NCBI GenBank assembly: GCA_003497625.1 | Contig: DNNO01000028.1 | Span: 101,221-142,227 of the forward strand | Direction of reading: 5' to 3' | Source of the DNA: Flavobacterium sp. | GTDB lineage: Bacteria > Bacteroidota > Bacteroidia > Flavobacteriales > Flavobacteriaceae | DNA: 41,007 nt | The notes under the pieces: model-generated | Databases searched by the model: none | What the model was told of the DNA's origin: nothing | What the model saw: only the letters and a program-made list of their open reading frames with translations | In this document: positions 1-8,745 of the stretch, in pieces | Layout: every line of letters starts with the position of its first letter | How positions within the stretch are numbered: position 1 is the first letter of the stretch | Position numbers and translations under genes: made by a program

Positions 1-1021
1 GTGTATGACCCGAAAGTGTCAAGTGATAATGATTGTCATCGTGCTGAATTTTCTCATCCCAATGACTTGGATCGTGACTCATTACAATTTTAAAATCTTC
101 TTTCGTTAGACCTTTCGAAGCTAAATTCAAATCACCACGTTCACCAAATTTTCTTCCCCAGTTTTCAACACCAACGATTGCCAATTCTTGATTGTCTTTT
201 TTGACTTTCACATGTTCATTCAACAACAACTTGAAATCTATTTTATCATGAATCGCTTTTATTCCTTCAAAATTAGCTTGTTTTTCTGCTTGTGATTTCC
301 AATCTAAATATTCGCCATAATCGTGATTTCCTAAAATCGAGAACTTTCCGAATTTAGGATTATGAATTCCTTTGAAAGTATCAATCCAAGGATCCATTTC
401 GGTAGCGTGCGTATTTACGATATCTCCAGTAAACAAAACCATATCCGAATTTTGCTCATTAATCAAATCAATCGCATATTGAATTTTCTCTGCATCATCA
501 AAACTTCCACTATGAACATCCGAAATGTGAGTAATCGTAGTTCCATCAAAAGCATCTGGTAAATCAGGAAAAAACAAGGTTTGTTTGATTACTTTGTAAT
601 TGTATTTTCCAATGGTAATTCCATATAAAAATGAAGCAAACGGAATAGCAGCTATTCCTAATGCAATCTGACTTACAAAACGTCTTCTTTCTGGTAAAAA
701 ACTCTCAGAACCACTTTTTGTTATCACACCAAATAATCCAGCAAAAAAACGAATAATGTCTTCTCCAAATAATATGATGGTCAATAATAATTTCGGCACA
801 TAAAGCAACAACAACAAACCAAAAGTCAACATGGTTTTTGGAGTTTGCCCTACACTTCTATCAAAATGATACAATTGATAAACAATATAAAATAAAGCGA
901 TTGCTGATGTTACATAGTAGAAAATAAAAAACCACTTCGATTTTATCAAAGTCTTAAATGCCTGAAAAGCATAGATTTCCAGAACAACAACAAATACTAA
1001 AAAAACAATCCAACGAATCAT
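1..1021 (-). CDS. Membrane-anchored metallophosphoesterase (3' end cut by window)
   Basis: This is a calcineurin-like phosphoesterase that probably hydrolyses a phosphoester at the membrane; the substrate is unknown. About 340 residues are visible. The N-terminus begins MIRWIVFLVF and has several hydrophobic segments over roughly the first 110 residues, followed by a further hydrophobic stretch (ALGIAAIPFASFLYG). The catalytic domain follows with the metal-binding motifs in the usual order: HISDVHSG, TGDIVN, GNHDYG, MSHDP, and SGHT at the window edge. The last motif lies near the end of such domains, so little is missing. The start ATG is at 1019-1021, back to back with the rightward polA. 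Family assignment is firm; the substrate cannot be read from the sequence. Confidence 0.88.
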   Translation of the reverse strand, partial: MIRWIVFLVFVVVLEIYAFQAFKTLIKSKWFFIFYYVTSAIALFYIVYQLYHFDRSVGQTPKTMLTFGLLLLLYVPKLLLTIILFGEDIIRFFAGLFGVITKSGSESFLPERRRFVSQIALGIAAIPFASFLYGITIGKYNYKVIKQTLFFPDLPDAFDGTTITHISDVHSGSFDDAEKIQYAIDLINEQNSDMVLFTGDIVNTHATEMDPWIDTFKGIHNPKFGKFSILGNHDYGEYLDWKSQAEKQANFEGIKAIHDKIDFKLLLNEHVKVKKDNQELAIVGVENWGRKFGERGDLNLASKGLTKEDFKIVMSHDPSHWDEKIQHDDNHYHLTLSGHT

Positions 1022-1145
1022 TAGCTCTTTTTTTTTGCAAAGTAAGTAACAAGTTAGACAAATTGATGCTGCATTAAATGAATTTTAACAAAGTTTTTTT
1101 AAGCAAAGAATTGTACTTTTACATTTTAAATGAAATTTCAGAACA

Positions 1146-3998
1146 ATGTCACAAAAACGTCTTTTCCTTCTTGATGCCTACGCGCTTATTTTTCGTGGGT
1201 ATTATGCTTTTATAAAAAATCCTCGTATCAATTCGAAAGGAATGGATACTTCCGCTATTATGGGATTCATGAATTCTTTAATGGATGTAATTAAACGCGA
1301 AAAACCTGACCATTTAGCGGTAGCTTTTGATAAAGGCGGAAGCGATTATCGTTTTGAAATGTATCAAGAATACAAAGCACATCGTGACGAAACTCCAGAA
1401 GCGATTAAAATTGCGGTTCCTTATATTCAAGAATTATTACGTGCAATGCACATTCCAATTATCGAAAAAGCAGGATTTGAGGCCGATGATTTGATTGGAA
1501 CGTTAGCTAAACAAGCTGAAAAAGAAGGCTTTCAAGTGTTCATGGTAACGCCAGATAAGGATTTTGCCCAATTGGTTTCAGAAAATATTTTCATGTACAA
1601 ACCAGCCCGAATGGGGAACGATATCGAGATTTGGGGAATTCCCGAAGTCTTAGAAAAATTCGAAATCGAGCGTCCAGACCAAGTAATTGATTTCTTAGGA
1701 ATGATGGGCGATTCTGCCGATAATATTCCTGGATTACCTGGCGTTGGTGAAAAAACAGCTAAAAAATTCTTAGCGGAATATGGCACTTTAGAAAATTTAT
1801 TAGCGAACACACACCAATTAAAAGGTGCAATGAAAGATAAAATCGAAGCCAATAAAGAATTGGGAATTTTATCCAAAAAATTAGCCACTATCCTACTAGA
1901 TTGCCCGGTGACATTTGATGCTGACGATTACGAATTATCAAAACCCGATGTGGAGAAAACCGATGCTTTGTTTCAGGAATTAGAATTCCGCCAAATGAAA
2001 GCGCAGTTTGATAAATTATTTGGTTCTGGGAAAGAGTATGATGAAATTGATAGTAACGGAAACACTTCTGAAATTCAGCAACCCGTTAAAAAAGCTCCTA
2101 CTAAAAAATCAAACGAAGACCAATTTGATTTGTTTGGTTTTAGTGATGAATCGGATGAACCAACAGCGAATCATTCGTATTATGCAACTTTGGAAAACAC
2201 AACGCATTTTTACCAAATTATTCAAGGTGATTTGCCAGTAAAGTTGTTATTACAGAATTTATTAAATCAAACTTCGGTTTGTTTTGATACCGAAACTACT
2301 GGAATTGACGCTTTGAATGCTGAGTTAGTTGGTATGTCGTTCTCTTTCGAAAAAGGAAAAGGATTTTATGTTCCGTTGCCCGAAAATCAGGAAGAAGCAC
2401 AAACATTAATTGAAAAATTCCGACCTTTTTTCGAAAATGAAAACATCGAAAAAATTGGTCAGAACATGAAATACGACTTGAAAATTCTTTCGAATTACAA
2501 CATTCAAGTCAAAGGGAAATTATTCGACACCATGATTGCGCATTATCTAATTAATCCTGATATGCGTCATAATATGGATGTGTTGTCGGAAACCTATTTG
2601 AAATATGCACCAAAATCGATTGAAACTTTAATTGGTAAAAAAGGTAAAAATCAATTGTCGATGCGCGATGTTCCTTTGGAAGATATCAAAGAATATGCAA
2701 CTGAAGATGCCGATATTACCTTCCAACTGGCAGCACATTTCCAACCGATTTTAGAAAAAGTAGGCACAAAAAAATTGTTTGACGAAATCGAAATTCCGTT
2801 AGTTCCTGTTTTAGCTGATATGGAAAAAGAAGGGATTCGTTTGGATGTGGAATTTCTAAAAAGTATGTCGGTTGACATGCAAAAAGAAATTGATGCGTTT
2901 GAACAACAAATCTACGAAACCGCTGGTGAGAAATTCAATTTGGCTTCTCCAAAACAGTTGGGCGATATTTTATTCGACAAACTAAAAATTGGTGGTGCAA
3001 AACAAAAGAAAACCAAAACCGGTCAATATGCTACTGGTGAAGAAGTATTAAGTTATTTGGCAAACGAACATCAAATTGTGCGCGATATTTTAGAATGGCG
3101 TCAAATGGTGAAATTGCAAAGTACGTATATTGATGCTTTACCAAATCAGGTCGATAAAAAAACAGGAAGAGTGCATACCGATTATATGCAAACGGTTGCC
3201 GCTACGGGTCGTTTGAGTTCGAATAATCCAAACTTACAGAACATTCCAATTCGTACCGAAAGAGGAAGACAAATTAGAAAAGCCTTCATTGCGCGCGATG
3301 AAAATTACACGCTACTTTCTGCCGATTATTCACAAATTGAATTGCGCATCATTGCCGCTTTGTGTGGTGAAGAAAACATGATAAAAGCATTTCAAAATCA
3401 CGAAGACATTCACAAAAGTACAGCTGCAAAAGTCTTCAACGTACCTTTAGACGAAGTAACAAAAGAGCAAAGAAGTCATGCGAAAACCGTAAACTTTGGG
3501 ATTATCTATGGCGTTTCGGCTTTTGGATTGAGCAACCAAACCAACTTATCTCGAAAAGAAAGTGCGGAATTAATTGAAGCGTATTATCAAACGTATCCAA
3601 AATTAAAATCGTTTATGACTTCGCAAGTAGATTTTGCTAGAGAAAACGGTTATGTAGAAACCATTTCAGGAAGAAGACGTTATTTGAAAGACATCAACTC
3701 AGCCAACGCGATTGTTCGTGGTGGTGCGGAACGAAATGCGGTAAATGCACCTATTCAAGGTTCGGCTGCGGATATCATTAAAATTGCGATGATTAACATC
3801 CACAAAAAACTTACTTCTGAAAATTGGAAATCAAAAATGCTATTGCAAGTACATGACGAATTAGTATTTGATGCGCACAACTCCGAATTAGAAAAAATTC
3901 AACCGATGATTAAACACGAAATGGAAAACGCCTTCAAAATGGCAGTTCCGTTAGATGTAGAAATTGGATTGGGTAAGAATTGGTTGGAAGCGCATTAG
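1146..3998 (+). CDS. polA: DNA polymerase I
   Basis: Repair and Okazaki-fragment polymerase with three domains. The 5' nuclease domain covers about residues 1-300 (LLDAYALIFRGYYAF near the start; GMMGDSADNIPGLPGVGEKT). A linker rich in charged residues follows. The 3'-5' exonuclease keeps its acidic residues: FDTETTG with D381 and E383, NMKYDLKIL and YATEDADIT, so proofreading is probably active. The polymerase domain has DYSQIELRI (D727), the O-helix region HAKTVNFGIIYG, and QVHDELVFD (D904). At 950 residues it is a full-length three-domain enzyme. A -7-like box TACTTTTA at 1114-1121 precedes the ATG but has no clear TTG partner. A strong hairpin terminator follows the stop. Confidence 0.98.
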   Translation: MSQKRLFLLDAYALIFRGYYAFIKNPRINSKGMDTSAIMGFMNSLMDVIKREKPDHLAVAFDKGGSDYRFEMYQEYKAHRDETPEAIKIAVPYIQELLRAMHIPIIEKAGFEADDLIGTLAKQAEKEGFQVFMVTPDKDFAQLVSENIFMYKPARMGNDIEIWGIPEVLEKFEIERPDQVIDFLGMMGDSADNIPGLPGVGEKTAKKFLAEYGTLENLLANTHQLKGAMKDKIEANKELGILSKKLATILLDCPVTFDADDYELSKPDVEKTDALFQELEFRQMKAQFDKLFGSGKEYDEIDSNGNTSEIQQPVKKAPTKKSNEDQFDLFGFSDESDEPTANHSYYATLENTTHFYQIIQGDLPVKLLLQNLLNQTSVCFDTETTGIDALNAELVGMSFSFEKGKGFYVPLPENQEEAQTLIEKFRPFFENENIEKIGQNMKYDLKILSNYNIQVKGKLFDTMIAHYLINPDMRHNMDVLSETYLKYAPKSIETLIGKKGKNQLSMRDVPLEDIKEYATEDADITFQLAAHFQPILEKVGTKKLFDEIEIPLVPVLADMEKEGIRLDVEFLKSMSVDMQKEIDAFEQQIYETAGEKFNLASPKQLGDILFDKLKIGGAKQKKTKTGQYATGEEVLSYLANEHQIVRDILEWRQMVKLQSTYIDALPNQVDKKTGRVHTDYMQTVAATGRLSSNNPNLQNIPIRTERGRQIRKAFIARDENYTLLSADYSQIELRIIAALCGEENMIKAFQNHEDIHKSTAAKVFNVPLDEVTKEQRSHAKTVNFGIIYGVSAFGLSNQTNLSRKESAELIEAYYQTYPKLKSFMTSQVDFARENGYVETISGRRRYLKDINSANAIVRGGAERNAVNAPIQGSAADIIKIAMINIHKKLTSENWKSKMLLQVHDELVFDAHNSELEKIQPMIKHEMENAFKMAVPLDVEIGLGKNWLEAH

Positions 3999-4001
3999 GA
4001 A

Positions 4002-4066
4002 AGTGGTCAGTGGACAGTAGCAGTTGGCAGATGGATTAGTTTTGTCATTTCGACGAAGGAGAAATC
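4002..4066. repeat. Short intergenic repeats: AGTGG heptads plus GTCATTTCGACGAAGG unit
   Basis: Directly after the polA stop are five roughly 7-nt units (AGTGGTC, AGTGGAC, AGTAGC, AGTTGGC, AGATGG) at 4002-4032. At 4044-4066 there is a second element starting GTCATTTCGACGAAGG and ending GAGAAATC. From memory, both kinds of short sequence recur between genes in flavobacterial genomes; that recurrence cannot be confirmed from this window. No coding role is visible. Confidence 0.55.
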
Positions 4067-4081
4067 AAATTATATAACATC

Positions 4082-4120
4082 AAACCCGATACGTTTCAAA
4101 ACCTATCGGGTTTATTTTTT
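4082..4120 (+). terminator. polA terminator
   Basis: A perfect 10-bp stem pairs AAACCCGATA (4082-4091) with TATCGGGTTT (4104-4113). The loop is 12 nt and the stem is followed by TATTTTTTG. It lies 84 nt after the polA stop and before the sdpR promoter. Confidence 0.85.
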
Positions 4121-4129
4121 GAAAATATT

Positions 4130-4168
4130 TTGCCATTTCAAATAATATTTAGATATTTGTCTAAATAT
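4130..4168 (+). promoter_or_regulatory. sdpR-sdpI promoter with overlapping palindromic operator
   Basis: The TTG at 4130-4132 is 19 nt upstream of GATATTTG (4152-4159), which matches the flavobacterial -7 box TAnnTTTG at seven of eight positions. A perfect inverted repeat, ATATTTAGA (4145-4153) and TCTAAATAT (4160-4168) with a 6-nt spacer, covers the -7 box. ArsR/SdpR-type repressors bind such dyads, so this is probably the autoregulatory operator. Binding itself is inferred. Confidence 0.7.
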
Positions 4169-4178
4169 ATAAATTAAT

Positions 4179-4433
4179 ATGAACGCAATTTTCAAAGCCT
4201 TAAACGACGAAACCAGAAGAGATATTCTGGAATTGCTGCGTAAACAGGAAATGACGGCTGGCGATATTGCGGACCAATTTCATATTTCAAAACCCAGTAT
4301 TTCGCATCATTTAGATATTTTAAAACGTGCGGATTTAGTTACGAGCGAAAAAAAAGGACAATTTGTAGTCTATTCTTTAAACACTACAATTGTTGACGAT
4401 ATTTTGCAATGGATTATTACCCTAAAAAAATAA
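4179..4433 (+). CDS. sdpR: SdpR-family autorepressor (ArsR-type winged helix)
   Basis: Small DNA-binding repressor of 84 residues made of a single winged-helix domain. It opens MNAIFKALNDETRRDILELL, typical of ArsR/SdpR regulators, and the recognition helix region reads QFHISKPSISHHLDIL. The wing reads SEKKGQFVVYSLN. There are no CxC-type metal-binding cysteines, which argues against a metal sensor and for the SdpR branch. The next gene, 3 nt downstream, encodes SdpI, the usual partner. In Bacillus subtilis SdpR represses its own operon and is captured at the membrane by SdpI. A palindrome over the promoter fits self-repression here. Confidence 0.88.
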   Translation: MNAIFKALNDETRRDILELLRKQEMTAGDIADQFHISKPSISHHLDILKRADLVTSEKKGQFVVYSLNTTIVDDILQWIITLKK

Positions 4434-4436
4434 ATT

Positions 4437-5078
4437 ATGGAGAAGTTTAAAAAAGAAATTCCGTTTTTAGCAATTGCTTTAATTCCTTTTGTTTATCTAA
4501 TTTACATTTGGAATCATTTACCAGAAAAAGTTCCTATGCATTGGAATGGCGCTGGAGAAATTGACCGTTACGGCGATAAAAAAGAACTAGTAGTAATGCT
4601 TTTTATGTTAGTAGGAATTACTTACATCATCTTTTTAGTGATTCCGTTCATAGACCCAAAACAAAAATTACAAAACATGGGCAACAAACTGAATAATCTA
4701 CGAATGATTCTTACTTTATTTATGTCGGGTTTGGCGGTTTTTATTTTGTACAGTGTGCAACAAAAAAACAGTAATCCTGGATTTGTGTTTGCAATTATTG
4801 GCTTGCTTTTTGCTTTCTTAGGTAATTATTTCAAAACCATAAAACCAAATTATTTCATTGGGATAAAAACACCTTGGACATTAGAAAACGAAGAAGTTTG
4901 GAAAAAAACACATGTGCTAGGCGGAAAATTATGGTTCGTTGGCGGACTTCTAATGGCATTGACATTTTTGTTACCAAACGAAATGCAATTGTATACTTTT
5001 TTAGGAATTACTGCCGTTATTAGCATTGTTCCGATTGTATATTCGTATTTGGAATTTAAAAAAATCAAAAATCAGTAA
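4437..5078 (+). CDS. sdpI: SdpI-family integral membrane protein (DUF1648/SdpI)
   Basis: Polytopic membrane protein of 213 residues with about six hydrophobic segments. The N-terminal DUF1648 part contains the segment LPEKVPMHWNGAGEIDRYGD. The SdpI domain follows with the signature NYFIGIKTPWTLENEEVWKKTH at about residues 139-160. In Bacillus, SdpI gives immunity to the SdpC toxin and acts as a signal-transducing receptor that sequesters SdpR. The pairing with sdpR (3-nt gap) is the conserved arrangement. No sdpC-like toxin gene lies in this window, so the ligand or stress sensed here is unknown. Confidence 0.88.
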   Translation: MEKFKKEIPFLAIALIPFVYLIYIWNHLPEKVPMHWNGAGEIDRYGDKKELVVMLFMLVGITYIIFLVIPFIDPKQKLQNMGNKLNNLRMILTLFMSGLAVFILYSVQQKNSNPGFVFAIIGLLFAFLGNYFKTIKPNYFIGIKTPWTLENEEVWKKTHVLGGKLWFVGGLLMALTFLLPNEMQLYTFLGITAVISIVPIVYSYLEFKKIKNQ

Positions 5079-5119
5079 CAAAATAAAATCTCAACTACTA
5101 ATTAGTAAAACAAAAAATC

Positions 5120-6490
5120 ATGAAGAAATTACTATTACTTTTTGTATTTGCCTTTTCTACTTTCACTTTTGCGCAAGATAAATTTACCCGAATTGATAGT
5201 TTGTTAAACTATTTAAACGAAAACAACAAATTCATGGGTTCGTTAACTATTCGCGAAGGAGAAAATGTAGTTTTTAATAAAGCGTATGGTTTTGCCGATG
5301 TAGAAAAGAACATCAAAGCCGATCGTTTAACACGTTATAAAATAGGTTCGATTTCAAAAACCTTCACAGCTGTTATGGTCATGCAATTGGTTGAAGAGAA
5401 AAAACTAACCTTGCAAACCAAACTGAATCGTTTTTATCCAAAAATGCCAAATGCAGAAAAGATTTCGATTTACGATTTATTACATCATAGAACCGGAATT
5501 GTAGACTATATAAATCAGGATACAACTTTTCATGCTTCGTTAGATAAAAAATATTTGAAAGAAGATATTTTGAAAGTAATCACTTCATTAAAATCTAATT
5601 TTGAACCCGGAAGTAAATACGAATATAGCAATTCTAATTATTTCATTTTGGGATGTATCATCGAAAAGCTAACTAAAAAATCATACGCTGAAAATTTACA
5701 AAATCGCATTGTAAAAAAAACGGAACTAGGAACTTTTGAAGATAAAACCGAAATGACTGCTAAAGGTGCGGTTACCAATAAAGTTTTCGTTCCAACAACT
5801 TATTTCAGAGAAGAAGCTACAAATACAGCAAACAAAGAAAGTTATTCTTATTATTTTGATGGAGAAAAATGGGCAAAGTCTTATGAAAATCACAATTCCA
5901 TAGCGTTTTCTTCTGGTGGAATTACTTCAACGACTGCTGATTTAACGAAGTTCATTTATGCTCTTTTCAATGGAAAATTAGTTAGCCCAACTTCTTTAGA
6001 CCAAATGAAAGAAATTAAAGAAGGTTACGGAAAAGCTTTGATTCAGTTTCCTTTTGGAGAAAGACGTTTTTATGGTCATGGTGGAAGAATTGAAAATTTC
6101 AGTTCAATGTTAGGTTATTATCCAACGGAAAAAATGGGTTTTTCTATAATATCCAATGGAGATAATTTTGTGCAAAACGATATCATCATAGGAATCCTAA
6201 GTATTTACTACAAAATGCCGTTTCCGTTTCCACAATTCATGAAAATGGACAAAGGTGAATTAGCAAAATTTATTGGAACTTATGCTTCAAAAGAAATTCC
6301 ATTAAAAATTACGGTTTCCGAAAAGAATGGCGAATTATTTGCTCAAGCAACAGGACAAGGTGCATTTCCACTAACATTTAAAGAAAAAACAACTTTCGTT
6401 TTTGCAGCTGCCGGAATTGAAATGGTATTTGGAGACAACTCTTTTATACTAAATCAGGGCGGAACGAAATTCAACTTTACAAAAGAATAA
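5120..6490 (+). CDS. Exported serine hydrolase, beta-lactamase class C / penicillin-binding-protein-like
   Basis: A 456-residue protein with a Sec signal peptide (MKKLLLLFVFAFSTFTFAQ, cleavage probably before or after Q19). The catalytic SxxK motif is SISK in KIGSISKTFTAVMVMQL, and the second motif is the YSN of KYEYSNSNYFILG. A third-motif candidate is the HGG in FYGHGGRIENFSS. The C-terminal region after about residue 365 looks like a separate small beta-rich domain, as in esterase/peptidase members of this family. It acts in the periplasm or outer envelope, but whether on peptides, esters or D-amino-acid substrates cannot be told. It lies 41 nt after sdpI and 1 nt before the next gene, so it may be co-transcribed with both. 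Confidence 0.88.
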   Translation: MKKLLLLFVFAFSTFTFAQDKFTRIDSLLNYLNENNKFMGSLTIREGENVVFNKAYGFADVEKNIKADRLTRYKIGSISKTFTAVMVMQLVEEKKLTLQTKLNRFYPKMPNAEKISIYDLLHHRTGIVDYINQDTTFHASLDKKYLKEDILKVITSLKSNFEPGSKYEYSNSNYFILGCIIEKLTKKSYAENLQNRIVKKTELGTFEDKTEMTAKGAVTNKVFVPTTYFREEATNTANKESYSYYFDGEKWAKSYENHNSIAFSSGGITSTTADLTKFIYALFNGKLVSPTSLDQMKEIKEGYGKALIQFPFGERRFYGHGGRIENFSSMLGYYPTEKMGFSIISNGDNFVQNDIIIGILSIYYKMPFPFPQFMKMDKGELAKFIGTYASKEIPLKITVSEKNGELFAQATGQGAFPLTFKEKTTFVFAAAGIEMVFGDNSFILNQGGTKFNFTKE

Positions 6491-6491
6491 T

Positions 6492-7202
6492 ATGCAGAAC
6501 ACCATCGCTACCATCAAAAGCATTACCAATAGTAAATATCTCGATATCATTGGAGTGGTTTTGGTGGTGGGCGTTTCGGTGTATTTAGAATATTATAAAA
6601 CTACGTACGATTTTAGTTTTGACGGAAAGAATTACTCGTTTTACTTAGGCTATTTTTCCATTTTAAACACTTGTTTATCGATGATGGCGACGCGATTGGT
6701 CACTAAGAAAAACAATATTGGGAACTTAATCAGCACTTGCAATACCTTATTAAGTGGAAGTATTGATTATCTTTTGGGAAATATTGGTGCGATTTTAACC
6801 TATCCTGTTTCGTTTTTTGGAAATTATTTTGCGTTCCGAATTTGGAAAAAGAAACAATTTTTAAATGCAATTGACAGCATCTTTTTCCGAAATATGGCAT
6901 TTGGTTTACTCCTTTCGTTAGTATTGAATTACATTGCTTTCACCACTTTCTCTGATAAAGCTATTGATTGGAAATTATTTTTTGCCATCGCCATTCCAGC
7001 CGGAATTAGTTTTGGCGGTACTTTTAATATAGGAAGAATGTATCCCGACAATTGGATTAACTGGCAAGTGTATAATTTATTCAAAATTGTACAAAACGTG
7101 ATGCTAATGAACATTGCCAACACCGCAAAATATGTGTTTTATATGTTCAATGCGATTTTGGGTTATATCACTTGGAAGGATGATAAAGCGAAACAATTAT
7201 AA
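6492..7202 (+). CDS. PnuC-like vitamin/nucleoside transporter
   Basis: A polytopic membrane protein of 236 residues with about seven hydrophobic segments. Its C-terminal part has NWINWQVYNLF followed by a last helix ending ILGYITWKDD, resembling the NWxxW and GYxxW signatures of PnuC carriers. These carriers take up nicotinamide riboside or, as PnuT/PnuX, thiamine or riboflavin, by facilitated diffusion. The middle (TRLVTKKNNIGNLISTCNTL) also fits the first half of the PnuC fold. The start is 1 nt after the serine hydrolase stop, so they probably share a transcript. The assignment is by motif and topology only; the ligand is unknown. The 3' end overlaps the convergent LacI gene by 6 nt. Confidence 0.65.
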   Translation: MQNTIATIKSITNSKYLDIIGVVLVVGVSVYLEYYKTTYDFSFDGKNYSFYLGYFSILNTCLSMMATRLVTKKNNIGNLISTCNTLLSGSIDYLLGNIGAILTYPVSFFGNYFAFRIWKKKQFLNAIDSIFFRNMAFGLLLSLVLNYIAFTTFSDKAIDWKLFFAIAIPAGISFGGTFNIGRMYPDNWINWQVYNLFKIVQNVMLMNIANTAKYVFYMFNAILGYITWKDDKAKQL

Positions 7203-8219
7203 TTTACGAGTAGATTCTCTCTGACGCAACTCCGTTTTAATCACAACAGTTTGCGGTTGGTAAAACTCGTCTTTAGAATTGAGTTTATGAATTAATAATT
7301 CGGCTGCTTTCGCTCCAATTTCTGGTGCGTGTTGGCTCACGGTAGATAAACTCGGGGTTAATCGTCTTGACCAAACACCATCGGCAAAACCAATAATATT
7401 TAACTCTTCTGGAATTTTGATTCCTTGTTTTAGCGCCATTCGCATTGTCATGGTGGAACTGTGTTCGTCTAAAGCAAAAATGGCATCCGCTTTTTTAGAT
7501 GAAATCAGTTGTTGTAATTTTACATCGAAATCTTCAATTGAGGTTTCTAGGATAATTAAATTTTCGTCAATTGACAAATTAGCATCAGAAAGTGCTTTTT
7601 TATATCCTTCTAGTCTTAATTTTCCAACACTTAAATTATGAATCGTAGAAAGTAAAGCGATTTTTTTACTTCCTAATTTTATCAAATGCGAAGTAGCATC
7701 ATAGGCCGAATCAAAATCATCTACCACTACTTTATCGCAGTTAATACCATCGGCTACTCTATCAAACATAACGATAGGCGTTCCGCTATTCATAATATCT
7801 TTAAAATGTTTGTATTCTTTTAAGGATTGCGTTTCTTCGGCAATAGCCACAATAAAACCATCAATAGTTCCATTGTTAAGCATGTCCATTACTTGTTGCT
7901 CTTTATTGAAAGATTCGTTTGAAATTCCAGTAATCACATTATAGCCTTTTGCCAAAGCTTCTTTTTCAATACCGCTGAACACTTTCGCAAAAAATGGATT
8001 TAGAATATTAGGAATAATTACACCTATAGTATTGGTACGTTGATTTTTTAAATTCTTAGCAATACTATTAGGTTTATAATTTTGCAAAGCGGCATACTCT
8101 TGAATTTTTATCTTAGTAGCTTCACTGATTTCTGGGCTATCACTTAATGCTTTAGAAACGGTAGAAATTGATACGCCAAATTCGAGGGCTATTTGTTTTA
8201 GAGTTGCTTTTGCTTTCAT
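7197..8219 (-). CDS. LacI-family transcriptional regulator
   Basis: A 340-residue repressor of the LacI/GalR family. The N-terminal helix-turn-helix is at about residues 5-25 (ATLKQIALEFGVSISTVSKA), followed by the hinge helix region KPNSIAKNLKNQ. The rest is a periplasmic-binding-protein-like sensor domain starting TIGVIIPNILNPFF, with FDRVADG and GFADGVWSRRLTPSLSTV near its end. Members usually respond to a sugar and control nearby transport or catabolic genes. No sugar locus is in this window, so its target is unknown. The -7 box on this strand is TATATTTG (complement of 8240-8247), 21 nt before the ATG, with no good -33. Confidence 0.93.
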   Translation of the reverse strand: MKAKATLKQIALEFGVSISTVSKALSDSPEISEATKIKIQEYAALQNYKPNSIAKNLKNQRTNTIGVIIPNILNPFFAKVFSGIEKEALAKGYNVITGISNESFNKEQQVMDMLNNGTIDGFIVAIAEETQSLKEYKHFKDIMNSGTPIVMFDRVADGINCDKVVVDDFDSAYDATSHLIKLGSKKIALLSTIHNLSVGKLRLEGYKKALSDANLSIDENLIILETSIEDFDVKLQQLISSKKADAIFALDEHSSTMTMRMALKQGIKIPEELNIIGFADGVWSRRLTPSLSTVSQHAPEIGAKAAELLIHKLNSKDEFYQPQTVVIKTELRQRESTRKL

Positions 8220-8239
8220 TTATTATTACGATTATAAAA

Positions 8240-8247
8240 CAAATATA
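8240..8247 (-). promoter_or_regulatory. -7 promoter element of the LacI-family gene
   Basis: CAAATATA on the plus strand is TATATTTG on the minus strand, a full match to TAnnTTTG. It lies 21 nt upstream of the start codon. The -33 region is not recognisable. Confidence 0.5.
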
Positions 8248-8249
8248 AT

Positions 8250-8280
8250 AAAATACCACCATGTTGGGGGAATATGGTGG
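8250..8280 (-). terminator. Terminator after the GlsB-like gene, or LacI operator
   Basis: Arms CCACCAT (8256-8262) and ATGGTGG (8274-8280) form a perfect 7-bp stem with an 11-nt loop. In the leftward direction the stem is followed by TATTTTATT, which suits termination of the upstream small membrane-protein gene. Because it sits just upstream of the LacI-type gene's -7 box, it could instead be an operator for that regulator. Confidence 0.5.
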
Positions 8281-8298
8281 ACTACAAATTAAAAAATG

Positions 8299-8538
8299 TT
8301 ACTTTTTAATTAAACTAACAATAAACAACAACAACCAAGCACCACAAGCAGCAATAAGTATTTGCCAAAGCAAGCCTCCGCCACCAATTCCTAATTTTCC
8401 AGCAAGATAACCGCCAACAAAACCACCTAAAATTCCAGCAATAATGTTACCAATTAATCCAAAACCAGAACCTTTCCATAATTGACCAGCTAACCAACCA
8501 GATACTGCCCCAATAAGTAAAAAATACAAAAATTCCAT
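8299..8538 (-). CDS. GlsB/YeaQ/YmgE-family small membrane protein
   Basis: A 79-residue, glycine-rich inner-membrane protein with three hydrophobic helices. Its features are typical of transglycosylase-associated (GlsB/YeaQ/YmgE) proteins: a first helix ending SGWLAGQLWKG, a second with GNIIAGILGGFVGGYLAGKLG, and a final AACGAWLLLFIVSLIKK. Members are linked to general stress responses in several bacteria, but their biochemical role is unknown. It stands alone, with its own 3' hairpin. Confidence 0.88.
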   Translation of the reverse strand: MEFLYFLLIGAVSGWLAGQLWKGSGFGLIGNIIAGILGGFVGGYLAGKLGIGGGGLLWQILIAACGAWLLLFIVSLIKK

Positions 8539-8670
8539 AGTTAATAATTTTAAAGTTATTTTTAAAAGTAAGAAAACTATTTGAAATTTAACACTTTATA
8601 CCTAAAAAACATATTAACAATAATTTTTACAACCCTAATTTGCCAATAAAAATATTTTTTAGTCGGCTAT

Positions 8671-8702
8671 TTGTAATTCTAATAAATAATTGTACTTTTG
8701 CA
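8671..8702 (+). promoter_or_regulatory. Promoter of the rplM-rpsI ribosomal operon
   Basis: TTG (8671-8673), a 19-nt spacer and TACTTTTG (8693-8700) are a perfect match to the flavobacterial promoter consensus. Transcription should begin a few bases later, leaving a leader of about 40 nt before the GTG start of rplM. Confidence 0.8.
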
Positions 8703-8745
8703 CTCCCTTTATTGGGAATGGAATGTTTAATTTAAATTAATTATT

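Noticed and set aside
362-562. Small plus-strand frame in the first kilobase
   Set aside because: It is antisense to the metallophosphoesterase, whose catalytic motifs are clear on the minus strand.
4002-4032. Possible CRISPR-like short repeats after polA
   Set aside because: Units are 6-7 nt with no spacers and no cas genes nearby. They are tandem short repeats.
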